A stretch of DNA of 64,000 nt, taken from assembly GCA_009869945.1 (NCBI GenBank), contig WIXG01000346.1, positions 1-64,000 of the forward strand. Direction: 5' to 3'. Below the pieces are notes generated by a model. That model saw nothing but the letters and a program-made list of their open reading frames with translations. It did no database searches and was not told where the DNA came from. Below, in pieces: positions 21,539 through 32,696 of the stretch. The number at the start of each line of letters is the position of its first letter. Position 1 is the first letter of the stretch. Source of the DNA: Mesaphorura yosii. Lineage: Eukaryota; Arthropoda; Collembola; Poduromorpha; Tullbergiidae. A program made the position numbers and the translations under genes.

Positions 21539-22527
21539 CGCGACCGACTGACAAGGACGGAGTCAAGCAGATAAAAAAAAGCATATTCTAACGAGCTATT
21601 AAGCTCAGCGGGACGTGTACAACGAATTCTTAAATGCAATTTGTAAAATTGTGGATTGTAGCGTGTATCTTCATTGATTTCCTTGAAAATAATAGCGTTC
21701 TATTTTAATCCGTTCATGTATGATCGGATTTGCCATTCGCATTTCGGATTTCCAACTTGGCTCACGTTGTGTGGCCGTGACTTTGAGACTGGGAGCTTAG
21801 CTTTACGGATTATTTTGGCCACGCCAAATCCATGTTCATGTTCCTAATCGTTTGTCTTGTTATCATCAAGAGTCGCTTGCATTTTTGCGGGTAAGGACTT
21901 GTAAATGAAATTGCAAACGGGTAAACGTAATTGACACGATGAGGGCTAATTGTGGATTGTTTACGAATTCTATTGTGTAATACTTTGACAAACGAATAAA
22001 AATAGCTTGGCGAATTCCGAAAAACTATTGACCGTTTGCTTTTGTCTCACACAATTGTTGTATGAATCGAACATTAAACAAAATTCGGAATTTCATTTCG
22101 TAATGTGAGCAAGCAGTCGGGTTCAATTTCAATTCGACAGTTCATCAGTAATCATTAAAGCCGAGGTAGAGGAAAATCTCGGCCTTTTACTTAATTGAAC
22201 CTATTTCAAATTCATTTAATCAGCGCCTCGATGTGAAAAGGAAGAAGATATAAGCATTAAAATAGAATGGCCAAGCATGACCATCGGGGATTGATTTGAA
22301 CGGACAATCGTCCAAAGATCAAGAATTGGTAGTCCATTAGGTTTGCTAGTAAAATATTCAAATTTGTATTCACTTAAGGCAGTGCACATCACAGTTGCCT
22401 CCTAGCTGGGTCGTAAAGTAATGGCAAATTAAATTATTCAAATGCCCGGGGCCGGTGCCAGTGCGATAAAACCGAGGTTCATCTTGCTCAAGGCCACTCG
22501 TCTACGTGGAGTCTGGCGGGCGATGCG
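21539..22527. other. Divergent promoter region of two receptors
   Basis: Separates a minus-strand and a plus-strand receptor. It is AT-rich, with no conserved coding sequence or RNA gene recognised. Confidence 0.5.
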
Positions 22528-23736
22528 ATGCTGTCCGAAAAGGTATTGCGCGTGTTTTCTCGCGTTTTCACCAGCGCCAGTCGGACGTTCTGCATTCCAT
22601 TCGAATGGAACCCGAACGCCAACTTGGCGAAATTGACACCGGCGGCTGCAAACGTCCGCATTTTGCATTTGATCGCCCTCACCGTCGACTCCTGCATCGC
22701 GATTGTCTTCACTGCGGCCTACACGCACTACGGAATCCGACTACAGCACAGGAAGAAGGTCGAAGTCAACCTGATCGCTTTCACATTCTGCACGTGCCTC
22801 GTGAACGGGGTTGTGTGCAAGCTGGCACTGTACGCAGGGCAGGAGGAGGTGGCTGGACTCGTCAACAAACTCTGGCGACAGAATCTACAGCTCCAGCTCC
22901 AGCGGAGAAGAGCGAAGGTCTCAAATAAAAAGTCGACGGGTAAGGTCACAGGCAGCAGCAGCTTGGAATCGGCCTGCATCGCCTTCTTCTGCATAATCAA
23001 CACCGTCCCGCTGTTTGGGTTCCTCGTCATGATGAAGCCTCACTCTCTCGCCAACCTATACATCTTCTACGCAGGGAGTGGCGACGGCTATCACCTGCCT
23101 GGCCGGTTCCTCTTCAGCGTCATCGTGGGCGTGGCCACCTGGCGCACTGGTCAGACGCTCACTTCGGTCGCCTTCATCGCGCTCGGCTGTGTTGAAGTGC
23201 TCAAGGCCTGGCTTCAAGAATTGCAGCTGGCGTGCCTGGACCAAAACACGCAGTCAACGCGAGGTCAGGGCAGTCAAGGGCAAGGGCAGGATACCCTTCG
23301 CTTCTGCTCGTACAGAGCCGTGCAGGTCTTCAATTCCATGGTGCAGGAGTGCCTCGGGCCCGTACTCCTTCCCGTGCTCCTGGCCGGCTTCGTGCCTGTG
23401 CTCGTCGCCTGCTCCTCGGTCCTGATTCTCTTTAACAGCCGAATGCACCTGATAACATGGCTGGCATGCGGAGAAATAGGGCTCGTCCTCGTCGGCACCA
23501 CCCTATCGGGCTTCGAGCTCGCTTCGGAGGTGACGCGCCGGTCGGAGCAGCTGCTGAGGGCAATGAAGCAACAAACGGCTACGGCTGGGATCGGGCAGCG
23601 GGAGCTGGCCACCTACACGCTGATCCGGTTCAGGTGCGGATTCGCGTTCGAGGTGGGCCCGCACACGGGCCTGGGCGCGGTGGAGTTGGTGCTGGACAAT
23701 GCGAGCGAGCTGGTGCTCATGTACAGAGAAGCCTAA
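22528..23736 (+). CDS. Gustatory-like seven-transmembrane receptor
   Basis: Single-exon gene of 402 aa. The N terminus MLSEKVLRVFSRVF and PFEWNPNANLAKL place it in the same family as the receptors at 14303-21538. NKLWRQN after helix two and PGRFLFSVIVG are further shared blocks. The region before the last helices is diverged, and the C terminus (ASELVLMYREA) lacks the GQQ motif of the relatives. A Gln/Gly-rich loop (TRGQGSQGQGQD) lies at about residue 247. The frame is intact. It is the last member of the cluster, lying about 830 bp before the RapGAP gene. Chemoreceptor role inferred from family resemblance only. Confidence 0.72.
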   Translation: MLSEKVLRVFSRVFTSASRTFCIPFEWNPNANLAKLTPAAANVRILHLIALTVDSCIAIVFTAAYTHYGIRLQHRKKVEVNLIAFTFCTCLVNGVVCKLALYAGQEEVAGLVNKLWRQNLQLQLQRRRAKVSNKKSTGKVTGSSSLESACIAFFCIINTVPLFGFLVMMKPHSLANLYIFYAGSGDGYHLPGRFLFSVIVGVATWRTGQTLTSVAFIALGCVEVLKAWLQELQLACLDQNTQSTRGQGSQGQGQDTLRFCSYRAVQVFNSMVQECLGPVLLPVLLAGFVPVLVACSSVLILFNSRMHLITWLACGEIGLVLVGTTLSGFELASEVTRRSEQLLRAMKQQTATAGIGQRELATYTLIRFRCGFAFEVGPHTGLGAVELVLDNASELVLMYREA

Positions 23737-24562
23737 TGTCTATGCTAATAATTAGCTAATAATTTAAATTTAAATTTAAATTACCATTACGCATTTTGCA
23801 ACTACTTCATGCCAATTAGTCAATTAGCAGTCGAGCAGAAGCAGGAAAATTCATTAGAGCATTAGTAATCAAGTCAGTAGTCAAAAATGTAAAGTCAATT
23901 AACATAATGGACCTTAATGTAATGTAATCAGCAAATTACCTCACCTGTCATGACATGCGTCGTGCACTTGAATCAAGTACACAAAGTGTACATGATAGTG
24001 TCAGGTATGAATCACGCCAAGCCACAGCTTCCGTGTTAGTGTTTGGATTTGTGGGGGTGGCTCGTGGCTTGGCTGCTGCTTCTTCTTGCTGGAGGTGGGG
24101 GGTTTGTTTTAAATGCAAATACTAAACAGAGCGTAGCGTTAGCTAAGTGTTCTGCGTCCTGCCGTCTTTGTGTGTATTTTGCATTGGAATTCATGTAGCT
24201 GTAGTTTGTGGTGCGTACATCCTGTACCTCACTTTACATGCAGTGTGAATGATGCTTGATGCTGATGCGATGATTCTTGGTGCTTGGTGTTTGATGCTTG
24301 GTGCGGGGCTACAAAGGAATTTCCATTTCATTCATCAGGCAGTGAATCAGTGCAAGTGAATGAACACTTAAACACACGTTACACGTACGTACACCAGAGA
24401 AGCTGCTCGGAGTCCAGTGCACAAGTGCAGCAGTCCAGCAGCAGAAGCAGCGCAGAGTGAAGGAAAGGAAGAAGAAAATGCGTGCTTGAACTGAAATCAG
24501 TGCAGAATTAGCAAGTAGAAGTAGTAAATTAATTAAAGAAGCGCCAAACTGCCTTCCACACC
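23737..24562 (+). other. Upstream region of the RapGAP gene with simple repeats
   Basis: Contains an AT repeat of TTTAAA-type units at about 23760-23782 and a degenerate run of GATGCTTG-like units at about 24250-24303. The last part is probably the 5' UTR of the gene starting at 24563. No other gene is visible. Confidence 0.5.
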
Positions 24563-27500
24563 ATGGATCCACTTGTCGGTATCCGAGAAATGTGCCTCAT
24601 CGACGCGGAGCGGTACAAATTGGAGCTGGGCCCAGACTCGAAGAACGCTTTCAATAACTACAGCCAAATTCACCCGAGGACCGCCGTGGCGCCAGCGCAG
24701 GCCAACAACAAACAGGCCCCTCGACTGGCACTGTACCGTAGCAATTCGACGCAGGACCTCCCGCGCCACCAGCCTTTGCAGGTTCAGAGACAGCCGACGC
24801 CCGTGCAGCCGGACCAAGATTTGGCGACTGTCGAAGTGAGTGGCTGTTTCCCGATGATCAGGCGCCAGTCTCGGCCCGAGTTCGGAAGCCAGTCTGCGAT
24901 CCAGACGACATATGCGCAGACCCATGCGGCGAAACCTCCTGCCAAGGACTCGATCTCCCTTAACCTGGCCAGCGCCAGTCCACGTCTCCGCGCCAAATTC
25001 CAGCGATTCTTTTCTATTTCGGCGTCCAATACTGCCACAAATACAAAGTCTGGGGCACTGACTGCACCTGCACCGTCGAATTCTCCTGCGGCGCCCGTCC
25101 GTTCCAAATTTCTGCACTACGACTGCCAGAGCCTCCTCTTCACCCTCAACAGTGCATCAGTATTATTGAACCATCGGAGGAGGACGATGACTCTGACTGG
25201 CGCTAGCGCGGCGCACAACGCAACACGATCAAACTCGGTCGGTGCCCTCGAATTGCACTCAACACGGCCCCCGACGACGACTCAGACTCAAGGCCAAGGC
25301 CCTCAGGCGCAGCCACAATCACAGGAATCCGATTTCGACCACGGAGACCGTGTAAGCAATCACCTCGTCTCCAGCTGCCCTCACTTTCGGAACGAAATCG
25401 GTGTTGAGTGTGAACTGAATGTGGCGCTCAATGCGCGAGTGTACAGTGAAGTGGGGATCCGGCCGATTCGAGCCAGCAGTTTGTCGGTGCTGCAGGAGAG
25501 CAACAGCAACGCCAATCAAATTGAAGTCTCCAGCAACCCCAGCTGTATTTACAAGCCCACTGCATCGACGGCGACACTGCTCGAGTCAGTCGACGGCGGC
25601 CACGATTACTACCGAACGCATTTTTACGGGAAGGACCACGAGTCGTGGCTGGGTTTCGACCCCGTGCATGGCCCCATCGTGGCCAACCTCTTGCGTGAGG
25701 ATGGGTCGAAGCTTTGGCGAGTTGTGGTGCGCACGACGCAGTTAACCAGCCTTCGGGGTTCGGTGCCAGACGCAGTGGCAGCGGCTGACAGAGCGCCACC
25801 AACGACGACGAAGTCCAAGCCCAAGATTGCGAGCGCAAAAGAAATCCTCGAAGCCATCCTTCCAGAAGTTCAAGTGCAATGCCTCCGCCAGGCCGAATCC
25901 ACCAAGATCCAAGACCAGCTTCTGAAGATCGACTCCCACTCCATTTCGTCCAAGTACAAAGTCGGGGTGCTGTACTGCAGGGCGGGGCAGTGCACGGAAG
26001 AGGAAATGTACGGAAATCAGTACGGGTCACCGGAATTTGAGCAGTTTCTCGACACGCTTGGCGAACGCGTAGGACTCCGAGGCTTCCAAGGCTACGCCGG
26101 CGGTCTGGACACAAAGGGTGACTCGACGGGCTACGAATCCGTGTACGGAGGGACGTACGGGGGCTGCGAAATCATGTACCATGTCAGCACGCTCCTACCG
26201 TTCACAGCGAGCAACAGGCAACAGGTAAAAAGAAGCAGATGGCAGATTTCTGCAAATTGAAAAAGTAAAATCGGCAAAGGCAAAGCAAGGCAAAAGCAAA
26301 GCAAAATGAATAGCAAGCAGGCATCTTCCGTTCTCATGGCCTGATTTCGAATTTCATATTTCGAGTCGACTTCGACTTTCGCATGCCTTACCTTGTCTTG
26401 TGTTGCAAAGTGTAAAATGCGGGCGGAAATGACACGGCACCAGCTCGGCTCTTGAACGGAAGCTGTCGCGTCGTGTCGTATCGTGCCTGAGAATGGGAGC
26501 AATTTGCCACGTTGCAAATTATTATACGGTAATTGTGAATTGTGCTTGTGAATGTGATTTCTAATTGCGTATTGCATTGTTGTCCTTGCTTGCGTGCATT
26601 GCAGTTGCTGCGTAAGCGCCACATCGGGAACGACGTCGTCACGATCGTGTACCAGGAGCCAGGGAGCAAGCCCTTCAGCCCAGCTTTCATCCGTTCCCAG
26701 TTCCAGCACGTGTTCATCATCGTCCAGCGCGCGTCGGCACTCGGCGTGGCCACGGCCGACCCCCGCGACGTACAGTACTCCGTCGCGGTCACACGAGCCA
26801 AGTCCACGCCGCTCTTCGGGCCACGCCTGCCCCCGCACGGCGCGACGCTGACGGGAAAGGAGCTGGCCGGCTTCCTCGCCGCCAAGTGCATCAACGGCGA
26901 ACGGGCCACCATTCAGAACACGGACAAATTCCTGGAAATGGCGACCCGAACCCGGTACGAGTACCTCAAGGATCTCATCGTCAGCAACTGCGCGGAAGCG
27001 ACGGAGCGACCGCGCTCGGGATCGGCCCAGCTTCACAGAGCCGGGCAGGGCGGGAAAGGCGGTGGCGGTGGCATGTTTGGAGTTTTTGGAATGAACAAAA
27101 GGAAGATGCAATCGTCCTTGGAATCAGCACAGGCACAGTCGCATTCAGATTCATCGTCAGCTTCAGCCTCAGCCTGCGACGGAGCGATGGCGTACGCCGT
27201 GCAGTGCCCGTTGCCGTGCATTCTGGCCATCAGCTCCAGCACACTCGCCATTGTCAGTTTGCAGCTGCGAGCCGCCATTTTCGCCGTGCCAACGAGTGCC
27301 GTGCTGGGCTGGAGCCTACAGAATCAGAACACACTGAGAATTTACTACCACGTCGGCGAGTGCATCGAAGTGCGTGTGAATCCCGCGTCTGCAACGCCCG
27401 AACGGATCATCGACCGACTGCAGACTGTCACGTCCGGAGTTCACGTCGAGTCGGGCAACGTCGCCGTCGGAGGGCTGTACGCGCTGCAGGCGAACGGGTG

Positions 27501-28854
27501 GCTGATCAGTCACGCGGACGAAGCGCCAGGAATCAAGCCGGGTTCGAGGGTCGTAGAAATCTCGGGCGTCGTCGCCGCAACTCTGACGCAAGCACCACAC
27601 TTGGCCGAACTGGTCGTGAATGGCAATGGCAATGGCGGGCCTGTTCGAGACACGGTATCGATCAAAGTCGTACCGCCAACGAAGTCGGGAGATCCTCATC
27701 TGGGTTGTGAACACGTGCAATGTCCACCACAATTGCGTGGTGCTGGTGTGAATGGTCTGCCGGACGTGCACCACCACCACCAACAGCAGCAGCATCGCCT
27801 GTACCAGCCCCTAAACTACTACGCGCCCGCTCCTCTGGCACCAATCAAGTACTCATCCTCCTCCGAGGGGTATGGCACCGGGAGTTCGAGCAACTCCATT
27901 GAAGGCGTGGCCAGGGCAACCCAGACGCATGCGCACAATGGCAACGGTAACGGACACAGGATTAACGGCAACGGCAATGGTAATGGCAATGGAAACTGGG
28001 GCAGTCCAATCAGGCAACCTTCGCCACGTCTGCTGACTCCAACGCGAATGAGCATGCCAATGACAATGACGACCGGTGGCGGCCCGTCCCTTCCTTCCGT
28101 GTCCTCGACATCGATGTCCATGTCGTTTATGGCGCGACCAAACACAAATGTCAATCACGTCTCAAATGTGGAATATCCTCTCTACACGACGATCACCTCT
28201 GCATTGGCAGCACCCAGCCCGAATCTGAACGAGCAGCGCCTGCAGAGGCTGAAATCGACGTACGGCATGGCGGGTGCGGGCGGCAGTGCAGGTGGCGGTG
28301 TTCAGCGTGGTGGCCGTAACTCAGCATCACCTCCGAATTTGAATTCGATGCAAGCGGTGAGGCTCCGGCCAAAAACGGCGCTGAACGGAGAACGAGAACG
28401 AGCGAATCGGTCGAGTACGCTGCAGGAGGAGCTTATCAGGCTGATTAATCCTGACAGCGGAGTTGGAGACGGAGATGCGAGTGAGGAGGCACCGACGGTG
28501 AAGGCAGCGGTGACGAAGCGCGGAGAAGACAGCAGCAGCGGTCGGCCGAGACGCGTGCGGCCCGTCAGCTGTGGCGAATGGAATACGAGCGCGGGCGTCG
28601 TCACAAATTCAAATACAGACACAAACACTTCTTCATTGGTTAACGATACGCTTAACAATAATTACAATCACAGCCACGGCAACCGGGATTCCGGGCCGCA
28701 GCCATTGCCCCTGGCCTCCCGTGTCCTGGAGCTGGAGAAGCGACTGCAACTCGAACGACAATCGAAACTGAGCTTGATCAATCAACTGGAGGAACTTCGA
28801 CTGGAAAACGAACGCCTAAAAGCCGAGTCTAATTCGGATAAGAGTTTTAGTTAA
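24563..28854 (+). CDS. SIPA1L: SIPA1-like Rap GTPase-activating protein
   Basis: Two exons (24563-26224 and 26605-28854) with a 380-bp GT-AG intron encode 1303 aa. The protein should stimulate GTP hydrolysis by Rap small GTPases. Residues about 380-690 hold the RapGAP domain, with FYGKDHESWLGFDPVHGP preceding it, LDTKGDSTGYESVYG, MYHVSTLLPF and, at the start of exon 2, LLRKRHIGNDVVTIVYQEPG. That last motif contains the catalytic asparagine thumb, here Asn563, known from Rap1GAP. A PDZ-like segment follows at about 840-910 (GLYALQANGWL, PGIKPGSRVVEIS). The C terminus is a coiled coil (LELEKRLQLERQSKLSL). The domain order matches vertebrate SIPA1/SIPA1L, though those are usually longer. Low-complexity His/Gln and Asn-Gly runs lie between PDZ and coiled coil. 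The adaptor role at cell junctions is inferred from the family. Confidence 0.93.
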
Positions 28855-29587
28855 AGTTAATCAACTACTTAATTAAATTAAATTAATTGTTACAGTGTTA
28901 GCTTGTTAGTGTTGTTTTAGTTTTAGCAAGAGACTGAATACTGAAAGGGCTTCCAGAACAAGAAAAGAACCAGACAATAATCTTATCTTACTAGTAGCTT
29001 AATCTTGTAGCGTTTTAGCGCCAATAATTTTAGTATTGTTTTAGCAATTTCTTAAAACTGTTTACTACTGCATGCATGCTGTTTTGCTGTTACGAATTTG
29101 TTACGTTCGCTCGTTTTTAGATGTTTGTCAATAAACCGGACACAAACCGGCATGATTTTGCAGTCGGCGTTTTGCCAAATTCGATTCAAGTCAAATTCAT
29201 TCATTCGTTTGCTCACACTGTTGATTTTATTACTCGGGTCGCTGGCTGGTCGAATGCCAGACACCAGAATCAGATCACAGTTGGCGTTTGGCGCATCGCG
29301 TTGTAATTAATTTCGAAAGAACGAGAAAGCAGATGTTTCCTGACTCCGGCTTGCTTATTTTCGGATTTTTGCACTCTGCGCACTAAAATCGCTCCGTCGC
29401 ACCCACGCCTTGCATATTCAAGCAGCCATGAGATTGTTCTATCGTCCTGAGTCCTGATCAGCTTCATTTGATCATCGCCAGTCGGTCAGTCAGTCAGTCC
29501 TGAGCTTCTGCTTCACTTCTGCCTTCCTCTTCGTTCTTCACTTCAAATACCGAGAAAAACTTCGATTTCGATTTTGGACGAGACAAG
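28855..29587 (+). other. 3' UTR of the RapGAP gene and promoter of the LIM gene
   Basis: AATAAA at 29130-29135 is the likely polyadenylation signal of the RapGAP transcript. The remainder should contain the promoter and 5' UTR of the LIM gene starting at 29588. No further gene seen. Confidence 0.5.
29130..29135 (+). terminator. Polyadenylation signal AATAAA of the RapGAP gene
   Basis: Hexamer 276 bp after the stop codon of the RapGAP gene on the same strand. Confidence 0.5.
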
Positions 29588-29960
29588 ATGCCCAACTGTC
29601 CAAAGTGTAACAAGCCGGTCTATCACGGTAAGTCCATCATGACGGAGTCGATCATTTAAATCTCGTACCTGCTGGTTTCATGGTTTTGGTCAGCGGAGAA
29701 AAAGACGAGCATGGGGATGGACTGGCACGGGACCTGTCTGAAGTGCAGTAAATGCAACAAGACCCTCCAGCCAGGTGGACACGCAGTGCACGAGAACCAG
29801 CCGTACTGTCACAAACCGTGCTACGCCCAAGTTTTTGGGCCCACACGTAAGTAAATCGATTTAACTCTTCAGTACGTTGTGTGTCAGTGGTGGTAACTGG
29901 GCGGTGTAACTCATTGACTTCTTTGCTTGCTTGTTGTTCTTAACCGCAGTTGTAACGTGA
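29588..29960 (+). CDS. CRIP1: CRIP-type single LIM domain protein
   Basis: Three exons (29588-29627, 29694-29846, 29950-29960) join to 67 aa. The sequence [12 protein letters not shown]...[25 protein letters not shown]...[12 protein letters not shown] is almost superimposable on vertebrate cysteine-rich intestinal protein. The zinc ligands of one LIM domain are all present (C4, C7, the WHGTC and CLKCSKC clusters, and CHKPC). The last exon contributes only the end of the protein (LVT), so the tail is shorter than the 77-residue mammalian CRIP1. LIM domains bind protein partners; CRIPs act in cytoskeletal and nuclear complexes. The gene converges with Staufen, the two polyadenylation signals being about 70 bp apart. 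Confidence 0.93.
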
Positions 29961-30063
29961 GGGGCAATCTTCCAGAAGATTCGTCAATTTGGCCGTTTCA
30001 CTCCACCTGAATCCAAATTCGATTCATGATTCGAATTACGTTTTGAATCGTAGGAAATTGCTA

Positions 30064-30069
30064 AATAAA
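30064..30069 (+). terminator. Polyadenylation signal AATAAA of the LIM gene
   Basis: Hexamer about 100 bp after the stop of the CRIP-like gene. Confidence 0.6.
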
Positions 30070-30135
30070 CGAGTCCTGACCAATAAATGATAATTACAGG
30101 TTCAATTATTGTCTGCAGAGAATCCGTGTGAACAA

Positions 30136-30141
30136 TTTATT
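30136..30141 (-). terminator. Polyadenylation signal AATAAA of the Staufen gene
   Basis: Reads AATAAA on the minus strand, about 150 bp after the stop codon at 30291 and only 67 bp from the signal of the convergent LIM gene. Confidence 0.6.
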
Positions 30142-30290
30142 GCACGAACGAACAGAAAATGATAGTAATGACAAGAAAACAATTGGGAAAACTAAACATA
30201 AATCACAAAAAGTTACAATGGGATCAGAATATGTCGCCAGATCATGTGGGCGTTGCTTTCGTCCACGCCCACTCGACTTTCTCCTCACTT

Positions 30291-32284
30291 TCAGTTCTGT
30301 GTGAGCGCACTGGGGCCCGATTCCAGTCCCGTCTCTTTCAATTTCTCAAGAATCTTGAGGGAGGCCTCATTCCGAGCTTCTGTTAAAGTAGCGCCCAAAC
30401 CGTGCGCTACGTGCGGCGGATCCGTTGAGAGGCTGAGTACGCTGAGGTACTCGTCGTTCTGCAACAGAAATGGAACTGATTACTTTTCTTATTATTTAAT
30501 GTTTTGTAACGCTAAAAGTGAATGGCGAATGAATGTAAAAAAAACAAAAAGTCGTCCCTCACCTTTGGAAAGTCTGCAAAACTCAGTCGAAATCCAATCA
30601 AATCAGCTAAATAGGAGAGTTTATCAGTGTGCTCGTGGTCGTTTGGCTTGTTGAGCACAATCAGACCGGGTTTCAGCTGATGGCCAGTGACGAGAGAAGC
30701 AGCTGCTGTTGTTTGATGTGTAGGAGCAGGCGTGACGAATGGAGCTGGTGTCGCAGTTGAATTGGAGCTCGAATTGGAAGCCGTCTTGGGCATGGCTCCT
30801 TGCTGTTGAGGCTGGCCCGGATGGTGTAGGCCGCACAGCTGCTGTTGGTTCAAAGCTTGAACCAAGTTGGCGGCCGCCGAACTCTTGGCATCCTGCTTCC
30901 TGAACGCTTTTCCCACGGCCACGTAGCCTCCGGCGGCGCCAACTCTCGCCTGCACCACATAAACTTTCTTCTTGCTCAGCCCAGACACAGCCACAGCACC
31001 ACCACCGCCACGTCCTCCGACGGCAACAGCTACCGGATCCTCCTCCCAGCAGTCGTACTTGGGTTCTCCGAGCCCCGAATGCAGCGCAAACTCCGACAGC
31101 TTGTTGATTGGCGAGTCGGAGCCAGTCGTCGCCGCCCCACCGTCCTCCCTGATTATCTTCAGTCTGGGTTTTGGCTTCCTGTTGGCGCTCGGCCTTCCTC
31201 GACCCGCAACTGCTGCTCCTGCGCCATCAAGCTGTCCATCGACGGCGTCAGTTTGGCTGTGCCCCGCCCCAGCACCGGCCGCCGCCAATTCCGGAATCTG
31301 CTGCACCATTTCCTTGCTCGCCTCCGTCTTCGCCAACTGCTTGGTGCAGCCTTCGCCTTCGGTACTCAGCACGTCGTCCACCACGCATCGCATTCGGAAC
31401 ATTTTCGAATGCGCGGGACCACGTTCTTCGACCAGAGTGTACGACAATTTCTTCCTGTTCCGGGTGCAAAACTCGTTTAGAAGTGAGATCGGATTCTTTT
31501 CTACATGCACAGGCGGCACAGTGACTGTATTCGATGGTGCTATTGGAAGAGCGGCTGTTGCCACAGTTGTAACTACGCCAGCACCAGAATTCATTGCCAC
31601 TGTCATCGGCATCGGTGGTTCGTCCCCTCTTGCTCTTATGCCTGAGCCCCTTGGAAGCCTTGGTTTTCTCTCCGGCCCCGCTCCACGTCCGCCTCGAGCC
31701 GAAGCTCCTGGACTTCTGTACGCCAACTTCGGTGGTGGAAATGGCAAGGTAGTTATCTCGAGCAGAGCCTCAGCCGCTGCCACTGTCGCCCTCTTGATAC
31801 TTGGCCCCTTGGCAGTAGCAGAGCCGCCGTCGCCAATGCTGCACTGCACTGTGAACGTCGGGCAGTGTGGCGGGCCTTCAGTCTGGATCAGCTTGAACTC
31901 TGGGTTCAGTTTGTGGAACTTGGCCAGTTCGACGACAAGTGTTGTGGCTGTTTTGGGGTTGTACTCGAGATGTTGGGCTGGCCATGGTGCGACTGGGGCC
32001 GATGTAGCAGGAACCGAAGCAGACTGCATTTGAGTGACTGGCGGCGCTGTTGTTGGCTGAACTGGATTTCTGATAGGTGGGGGCTGCAGTTGGCGAGCAG
32101 GGTCGCCATTTGTTCCAGGATAAGAAATTCGATCCCCTCTCTTGAAAATTCGCACGGGAGCTGGTGCTGGCATGACGGGGCTAGGAACGTGGTTCTGATA
32201 AAGAGAAGTTGTCTGCGAGTGTGTGTGATTGTGATTGGCAGTGGCCAAGCCTGTGGCAGCGGAAGTTGGCGGCGAAGGAATCAT
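30291..32284 (-). CDS. stau: Staufen-like double-stranded RNA-binding protein
   Basis: Two exons (30563-32284 and 30291-30458) with a 104-bp intron encode 629 aa. The ATG at 32284 (MIPSPP) is the first in the open frame; the sequence further upstream has no ATG. Four dsRNA-binding domains are visible. Domain 1 has FKLIQTEGPPHCPTFTVQC and ends in PFPPPK, as in fly Staufen. The second, NPISLLNEFCTRN...ERGPAHSKMF..EGEG, corresponds to Staufen domain 3. The third, SPINKLSEFALHSGLGEPKYDCWEE...KKKVYVVQA, is like Staufen domain 4. The C-terminal one, spanning the intron (LSYLADLIGFRLSFADFPK then NDEYLSVLSLSTDPP), corresponds to domain 5. Staufen transports and localises mRNAs and can trigger decay of bound mRNAs. 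A Loquacious/TRBP identity is less likely because of domain 5. The gene is divergent from PRORP. Confidence 0.88.
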
Positions 32285-32696
32285 GGCGATGGCACCGATG
32301 CACTTATCACGACCGAAATCAAATGAAGTATCCAACACCAAATTTCACGAATTCTTACAGAAAAGAAATCACATGTGAGTTCAAATCGCATCGATCGACT
32401 TTCGTAAAGAAGCATGAGAAAAATTCAAGCACAGCTCGCGCGAACCAAAACACTTGCTTATAAGCGTGTGCCGAGCTGATATACTGGATCGATTAACTTC
32501 TACCGTGAATTCGACAACTAACTCTGCTTCATAATAACTATTCAGATAAGGTAAGTTTAAATCCTCGTTGTTTGTCGGTTCAATGACCAGATTTAAGTAT
32601 TAATTAACTGATCTTTGGCTTCTTAGGCCCCGTTTTGCTACAGCGGCAGCGAATAAAAGAGTAAAACCGACCATTACTCCATTGCTTGGCGTGACA
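32285..32696. other. Bidirectional promoter between Staufen and PRORP
   Basis: Only about 410 bp separate the two divergent starts. GATAAG|GTAAGT near 32550 and TTCTTAG near 32626 look like an intron in the 5' UTR of the PRORP gene. Confidence 0.5.

Noticed and set aside
26131-27111. A 326-codon frame antisense to the RapGAP gene
   Set aside because: Covers the catalytic region of SIPA1L and its intron in antisense; no known domain.
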